Source: Sphingobacteriales bacterium 16-39-50 (lineage in GTDB: Bacteria; Bacteroidota; Bacteroidia; Sphingobacteriales; Sphingobacteriaceae). From it: DNA of 54,557 bases. The DNA is taken from contig NCHA01000019.1 of the NCBI GenBank assembly GCA_002257025.1, positions 1 through 54,557 of the forward strand, read 5' to 3'. A model generated the notes under the pieces. It saw nothing but the letters and a program-made list of their open reading frames with translations. It did not search any database and was not told where the DNA came from. Positions 50,648-54,557 of this stretch are shown here, piece by piece. How positions within the stretch are numbered: position 1 is the stretch's first letter; every line of letters begins with the position of its first letter. The position numbers and the translations under genes were made by a program.

Positions 50648-50724
50648 TCTAAACCCTCTCTTTTGGAGAGGGCGGCACTAACCAAGCCTAAGCAGTTTTG
50701 TTCATAGGGTGAGGCTCCAAACCA
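50648..50724 (+). repeat. Dispersed hairpin repeat, copy C
   Basis: Hairpin arms CCCTCTC (50654-50660) and GAGAGGG (50666-50672) are followed by a variable middle and GGGTGAGGCTCC (50707-50718). The last element is the exact reverse complement of the start of copy A at 3498. Confidence 0.6.
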
Positions 50725-50760
50725 ATTTTCTAAAGAAATACTTTGAATTAGTAATTATAC

Positions 50761-50768
50761 TATATTTG
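50761..50768 (+). promoter_or_regulatory. Probable -7 element of the WbpM-like gene
   Basis: TATATTTG fits TAnnTTTG. A TTTG lies at 50742-50745, but the spacer is 15 bases rather than 19. It sits 23 bases before the TTG start at 50791 and after a repeat-filled gap, where a separate promoter is expected. Confidence 0.4.
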
Positions 50769-50790
50769 TTAATAAACTAAGACAACAACC

Positions 50791-52758
50791 TTGTTTAACC
50801 ATATTAATATTGTACCGCGCTGGATAATTTTTTGTCTGGATTTATTTGTCTGCGGATTTTCCGTTTGTTTTGCATATTTCCTGAAATATAATTTCAATGT
50901 AGAGGAAATTAATGCTAATGAGCTGAGCCGGAATATTCTGGTATTCAGTGTAGTAAATAGTTTTGTTTTCCTGATTATTAAGACTTATTCGGGTATTATT
51001 CGATATACGAGTGCACAGGACTCTTTTCGAATATTGTTTTCAGTCCTGATTAGCAATGGATTATTTGTACTCTTTAATTTAGTTCTGGTCACCTTTAATA
51101 ATGTACCTTATATTTCTAATGTTATCCTTGTTATCAATGGATTAACAGGCTTTTTATTGTTGATAACCTACCGGGTTATGGTGAAGTACTTCTTTATGTA
51201 TGTAAAGAATTTTAAAATGGATAAACGGCGGGTTATCATGTACGGGGCAGGTGAGGCAGGCATAGCTGCTAAGAGGACTTTAGATCATGATAATAAGGTA
51301 AATATGCTTTTAACAGCCTTTATTGATGATGATGAGCGTAAAACGGGTAAAGCAATCGACGGAATCAAGATCTATCATACACGGGAGTTCCTGAACCTGA
51401 TTAAAAATGATAAAATTGACGATCTGATAATAGCCTCTCAAAATATCCTTCCCGACCGGAAGAACAGGATTGTAGACCTTTGCCTTGAGAATGATATTAA
51501 GGTGTTGACTTTGCCTCCGGTACGGTCCTGGATAAACGGACAGCTTTCCAGCAAACAATTGCAGAATATTAAGATAGAGGATTTGTTAGAGCGTGAACCC
51601 ATTGAGATTCATAATGAGATTATCTCTGAACAATTAAGAGGAAAGAGAGTACTGGTAACAGGGGCTGCCGGTTCTATCGGTTCAGAGATAGTACGCCAGA
51701 TTTCCCATTTTGGACCCCAGATGATCATTCTTAATGATCAGAGTGAGACTCCGCTTCATGAATTGCATCTCGAATTGCAGGAAAATAATCTTCTGAATAA
51801 TTTCCATTGTTTTATAGGTGATGTGAGGGATCGTTTACGTATGGAGCTACTGTTTCAGACTTTTAAGCCTCATTATGTCTACCATGCTGCTGCGTATAAG
51901 CACGTGCCTCTAATGGAACATAATCCCGGAGAAGCAGTACGTACCAATGTGATGGGAACCAAAGTCATTGCAGATCTTTCTGTTAAATATGGAGTTCATA
52001 AATTTGTCATGATCTCTACCGATAAGGCGGTTAATCCAACTAATGTGATGGGTGCTTCAAAGAGGATTGCAGAAATCTATGTACAATCCCTATTTAATTC
52101 ATTTAAGTACAAGGAGCCGACTATGTATACCAATGGACTGAGTCATCTGAACGAAGATCGTTCCAATGTAAACACGCTTTTTATAACCACACGCTTTGGT
52201 AATGTTCTTGGCTCAAATGGTTCTGTGATTCCTCGTTTTAAGGCACAGATTCAGAAAGGAGGACCAATTACCGTAACTCATCCCGATATAACACGCTACT
52301 TTATGACCATACCTGAGGCTTGCCGTCTGGTTTTGGAGGCTGGTTCTATGGGTGAAGGAGGCGAAATATTTATTTTCGACATGGGTAAATCCGTTAAGAT
52401 CATCGAATTAGCAAAAAAGATGATCCGGCTTTCGGGCTTAGTCCCTCATCAGGATATTGCGATAGAATTTTCTGGACTTAGACCTGGCGAAAAACTTTAT
52501 GAAGAATTATTAAATGATTTGGAGAACACCATGCCTACCCATCATGAAAAGATCATGGTAGCACAAGTACGGGAATATCATTTTCAGACCATCAGTAAGC
52601 ATATTTCAGAATTAATTAAACTAAGTTGCGAATATAAAGACAGGCAGGTTGTAGTGAAGATGAAGGAAATTGTGCCTGAATTTAAAAGCAATAATTCTAT
52701 ATATGAAGAGCTTGATAATCCCGTTGATATACCTGACAAATCTATATCTGGCCTTTAA
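50791..52758 (+). CDS. WbpM/CapD-type UDP-HexNAc 4,6-dehydratase, membrane-anchored
   Basis: The 655-residue protein starts at a TTG (50791); no ATG lies near in frame. Four transmembrane helices (for example IIFCLDLFVCGFSVCFAYFL, LVFNLVLVTF-like stretches) precede a first nucleotide-binding region (RRVIMYGAGEAGIAAKRTLD) and the SDR domain (VLVTGAAGSIGSEIVRQISH, HAAAYKHVPLMEHNPGEAVR, STDKAVNPTNVMGASKRIAE). In the last segment the usual tyrosine is methionine, as in WbpM. It makes UDP-2-acetamido-2,6-dideoxy-4-hexulose, feeding the WbpV/WbpL priming step and perhaps LegC. Confidence 0.93.
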   Translation: MFNHINIVPRWIIFCLDLFVCGFSVCFAYFLKYNFNVEEINANELSRNILVFSVVNSFVFLIIKTYSGIIRYTSAQDSFRILFSVLISNGLFVLFNLVLVTFNNVPYISNVILVINGLTGFLLLITYRVMVKYFFMYVKNFKMDKRRVIMYGAGEAGIAAKRTLDHDNKVNMLLTAFIDDDERKTGKAIDGIKIYHTREFLNLIKNDKIDDLIIASQNILPDRKNRIVDLCLENDIKVLTLPPVRSWINGQLSSKQLQNIKIEDLLEREPIEIHNEIISEQLRGKRVLVTGAAGSIGSEIVRQISHFGPQMIILNDQSETPLHELHLELQENNLLNNFHCFIGDVRDRLRMELLFQTFKPHYVYHAAAYKHVPLMEHNPGEAVRTNVMGTKVIADLSVKYGVHKFVMISTDKAVNPTNVMGASKRIAEIYVQSLFNSFKYKEPTMYTNGLSHLNEDRSNVNTLFITTRFGNVLGSNGSVIPRFKAQIQKGGPITVTHPDITRYFMTIPEACRLVLEAGSMGEGGEIFIFDMGKSVKIIELAKKMIRLSGLVPHQDIAIEFSGLRPGEKLYEELLNDLENTMPTHHEKIMVAQVREYHFQTISKHISELIKLSCEYKDRQVVVKMKEIVPEFKSNNSIYEELDNPVDIPDKSISGL

Positions 52759-52787
52759 TCTGTAGAGTCCGGGATAAGTATAAACTT

Positions 52788-54392
52788 GTGATCAGAGCCA
52801 ATTCAGAACTTTTAGGATTAAAAAAGAAAATTACAGGACGGAATTTTGTTATTCTGTTTTTCTTAATGTTTGTTTGTGAATTTGGTTTCTCACAAAGTCT
52901 CCCTGTCGGTACTTTTGCTTTAGAAGAGTATTATCTCAGAAAGCAGTTAATCGGCGAACTGAACTCAAATATTTCTTTTACAGTACGCCCTATTTCTCCT
53001 TTATTGCTTGATAGCAAGAGTGGAAGGACAATAGATAGTTTAATAAATCCCGGTAAACAAATCTATGCATCATCTGCCGGAAAAAGTAAAATTCTTATAC
53101 TTCCTTTTTCCTGGCAGCAGCGATACAATAGTCATCCTGCTTATAGCCGGAATGACGGAGCGATGATTCCGGCAAAGGGATATCAAAGCCTTATTAGTGC
53201 AGGTTTCTTTGCAAAAGCGGGTCCGCTAAGTATTCAAATCAGACCGGAATATGTCTTTGCCGGAAATGGAACATTCCGGGAATACAGATCACATTTAGGT
53301 ACCGCGGATCTTCCGGTACGTTTTGGTAATGATCATTATTCTAGGCTTTCCTGGGGGCAAAGTAGTGTACGGTTGAATTTTGACCCGGTTTCAGTCGGAC
53401 TTTCCAATGAAAACCTTTGGTGGGGTCCGGGGAAACAAAACTCGATCCTTATGAGTAATACTGCTTCGGGATTTAAACATCTTACACTCAATACCAGCCG
53501 ACCGATAAGAACTCCAATCGGATCCATAGAAACTCAGATTATTGCAGGGCGATTGGAAGGATCCGGCTTTACTGATGGCTTATCTGATGACTGGAGGTAT
53601 TTATCAGGAATGGTATTCAGCTATCAGCCCCGTTGGGCTCCGGGCCTGTTCCTGGGCCTGACCAGAAGTTTTCAGACCTATAGTGAGGATATGGATGCTA
53701 CTTTTAGTGATTATCTGCCTTTCTTCCAGGCATTTCAGAAAAAAAATACCGATGAGGATGATAAGATAAGGGATCAACTTACTTCGGTATTTGCCCGTTG
53801 GCTTTTAACTAAATCCCGTGCAGAAGTTTATTTCGAATATGGTTTGAACGACCATTCCTATAATACCCGTGATTTCCTGATGAGTCCCGAGCATTCAAGG
53901 GCTTATACAATTGGAATGACTAAACTTATTCCTTATAAAGGGAGAAAGAATGAATACATCAATTTGGGGATAGAGTTAACCCACATGGAGCAGTCTATTG
54001 ATCGTATTCTTAGAGATGCTGGTGATTGGTATACACATAGTCAGGTATTGCATGGCTATACCAATCGCGGAGAAGTTTTGGGTGCCGGTATTGGGCCGGG
54101 CGGAAATTTCCAGTCTGTGAATATTTCCTTGGTAAAAGGTCTGAAACAAATCGGATTGCAATTGGAGCGCTATGAACATAATGGAGATTTCGCAAATGCT
54201 GCTGGCTATGGCCCATGGATAGATTTCAGCGTAGCGGCTGTAGGTAACTGGACTTATAATAAGTTTATTTTCAATGCTAAATTGCAGGCCATAGAGTCGG
54301 TGAATTATCAATGGATGTCGGGGCCTTATGGCTCAGCGAATAAAAATGCTTTTCATATTAATGGGGAGGTGGGGGTGATGTATAGGTTTTGA
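52788..54392 (+). CDS. Wzi-type capsule assembly outer-membrane protein
   Basis: The 534-residue protein starts at a GTG (52788). A signal peptide is present (NFVILFFLMFVCEFGFSQS, cleaved about residue 36). An N-terminal helical part (SLPVGTFALEEYYLRKQLIG) and an aromatic-rich beta-barrel pattern follow, with RPISPLLLDSKSG, GNDHYSRLSWGQSSVRLNF, LSNENLWWGPGKQNSILMSN and a terminal GEVGVMYRF typical of barrel ends. Wzi proteins attach or organise capsule at the surface. That supports a capsule-like product and marks the end of the locus. Confidence 0.88.
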   Translation: MIRANSELLGLKKKITGRNFVILFFLMFVCEFGFSQSLPVGTFALEEYYLRKQLIGELNSNISFTVRPISPLLLDSKSGRTIDSLINPGKQIYASSAGKSKILILPFSWQQRYNSHPAYSRNDGAMIPAKGYQSLISAGFFAKAGPLSIQIRPEYVFAGNGTFREYRSHLGTADLPVRFGNDHYSRLSWGQSSVRLNFDPVSVGLSNENLWWGPGKQNSILMSNTASGFKHLTLNTSRPIRTPIGSIETQIIAGRLEGSGFTDGLSDDWRYLSGMVFSYQPRWAPGLFLGLTRSFQTYSEDMDATFSDYLPFFQAFQKKNTDEDDKIRDQLTSVFARWLLTKSRAEVYFEYGLNDHSYNTRDFLMSPEHSRAYTIGMTKLIPYKGRKNEYINLGIELTHMEQSIDRILRDAGDWYTHSQVLHGYTNRGEVLGAGIGPGGNFQSVNISLVKGLKQIGLQLERYEHNGDFANAAGYGPWIDFSVAAVGNWTYNKFIFNAKLQAIESVNYQWMSGPYGSANKNAFHINGEVGVMYRF

Positions 54393-54557
54393 TTAATTGA
54401 CAGTTGACAATTGACAGTTGACAATGGAGGATAGACTTACGAAATCACATGGGGGAGCGGAAGGGCGATTTCGTCAGTCGCGAATGAGGAATGATTTGTA
54501 GATGAGCGACCCGATAGTATTGGGTTGTCTATTTGTCGATGGGAAGGAATTAGCAAA
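54393..54557. other. Repeat-bearing region at window edge
   Basis: No gene is visible. ATTGACAGTTGACA is repeated exactly in tandem at 54396-54409 and 54410-54423. A degraded palindrome (ACCCGATAGTATTGGGT) is near 54509-54525. The TTTGTCGATGGGA motif is at 54532-54544. Confidence 0.5.

Larger units (their letters stand above)
50096..50790. other. Intergenic region with dispersed repeats, no gene
   Basis: The 695 bases between the WbpL-like and WbpM-like genes hold no supported coding frame. Two copies of the hairpin repeat lie at 50486-50555 and 50648-50724, and two TTTGTCGAT-type pieces lie at 50111-50123 and 50136-50154. The interval ends with the promoter-like TATATTTG at 50761-50768. The repeat load is far higher than in the coding part. 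Confidence 0.55.

Noticed and set aside
1..54557. tRNA, rRNA or insertion sequence in the window
   Set aside because: No cloverleaf, rRNA-like or transposase-like sequence was recognised while reading both strands; a covariance-model scan was not possible.

Overview
The window looks like a chromosomal stretch of a Bacteroidota bacterium, most likely a sphingobacterium such as a Pedobacter relative (inference). The signs are a SusC-type TonB-dependent receptor, promoters of the TTG-N19-TAnnTTTG type, an UpxY-type NusG paralog, a lipoprotein with a Bacteroidota-style surface-export signal, almost no Shine-Dalgarno sequences, and families typical of that group. No rRNA, tRNA, CRISPR array or insertion sequence was seen.

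Layout. Positions 1-3000 hold a broken SusC-like receptor gene (minus strand, cut by the window edge), two small paralogous proteins of unknown function, two small helix-turn-helix proteins and a tiny lipoprotein, with several inverted repeats between them. From 3778 to 54392 every gene is on the plus strand, mostly with 4-20 base overlaps or very short gaps. This is one large surface-polysaccharide (capsule or O-antigen-like) locus. It opens with a winged-helix regulator and an UpxY/NusG antiterminator. GDP-mannose 4,6-dehydratase, a six-SLBB export protein and a kinase-less chain-length regulator follow. It closes with the priming enzymes (WbpV-, WbpL- and WbpM-like) and a Wzi-type outer-membrane protein.

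Between these ends lie several sugar-nucleotide pathways. (1) 10399-15388 encodes a TviB/WbpO-type UDP-HexNAc dehydrogenase, a WbpP/TviC-type epimerase and WbpE-, WbpD- and WbpB-like enzymes, which together make a 2,3-diacetamido uronic acid. (2) 15393-18738 encodes an epimerase, an L-2-hydroxyglutarate oxidase and a further aminotransferase. The oxidase is a plausible recycler of the 2-hydroxyglutarate made by WbpB. (3) 22189-24736 is a WbpG/HisH2/HisF2 set for turning an acetamido group into an acetamidino group. (4) 27861-29760 and 34421-40464 form a nonulosonic (legionaminic-type) acid set: CMP-sugar synthetase, a surface carbohydrate biosynthesis protein, LegC, LegH/NeuD, LegI/NeuB, LegG/NeuC and a PtmE-like guanylyltransferase. 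(5) 40467-42814 is a KdnB/KdnA-like pair that could put a terminal amine on a 3-deoxy-ulosonic acid. (6) 44749-45798 is a UDP-glucuronate 4-epimerase. Two asparagine-synthase-like amidotransferases, four methyltransferase-fold proteins, a PhyH-type dioxygenase, two orphan polytopic membrane proteins and a PglK-like ABC flippase complete the set.

The predicted glycan carries both acidic groups (uronates, nonulosonate) and potentially basic ones (acetamidino, free amine), so it may be zwitterionic. The most notable points are the co-location of the 2-hydroxyglutarate oxidase with the WbpB pathway, the KdnAB-like pair fused to a nonulosonate operon, the absence of a recognisable LegB and Wzx, and a near-leaderless promoter with an inverted-repeat spacer in front of the priming transferase. 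All functions are read from motifs and gene order only; no database search was possible.
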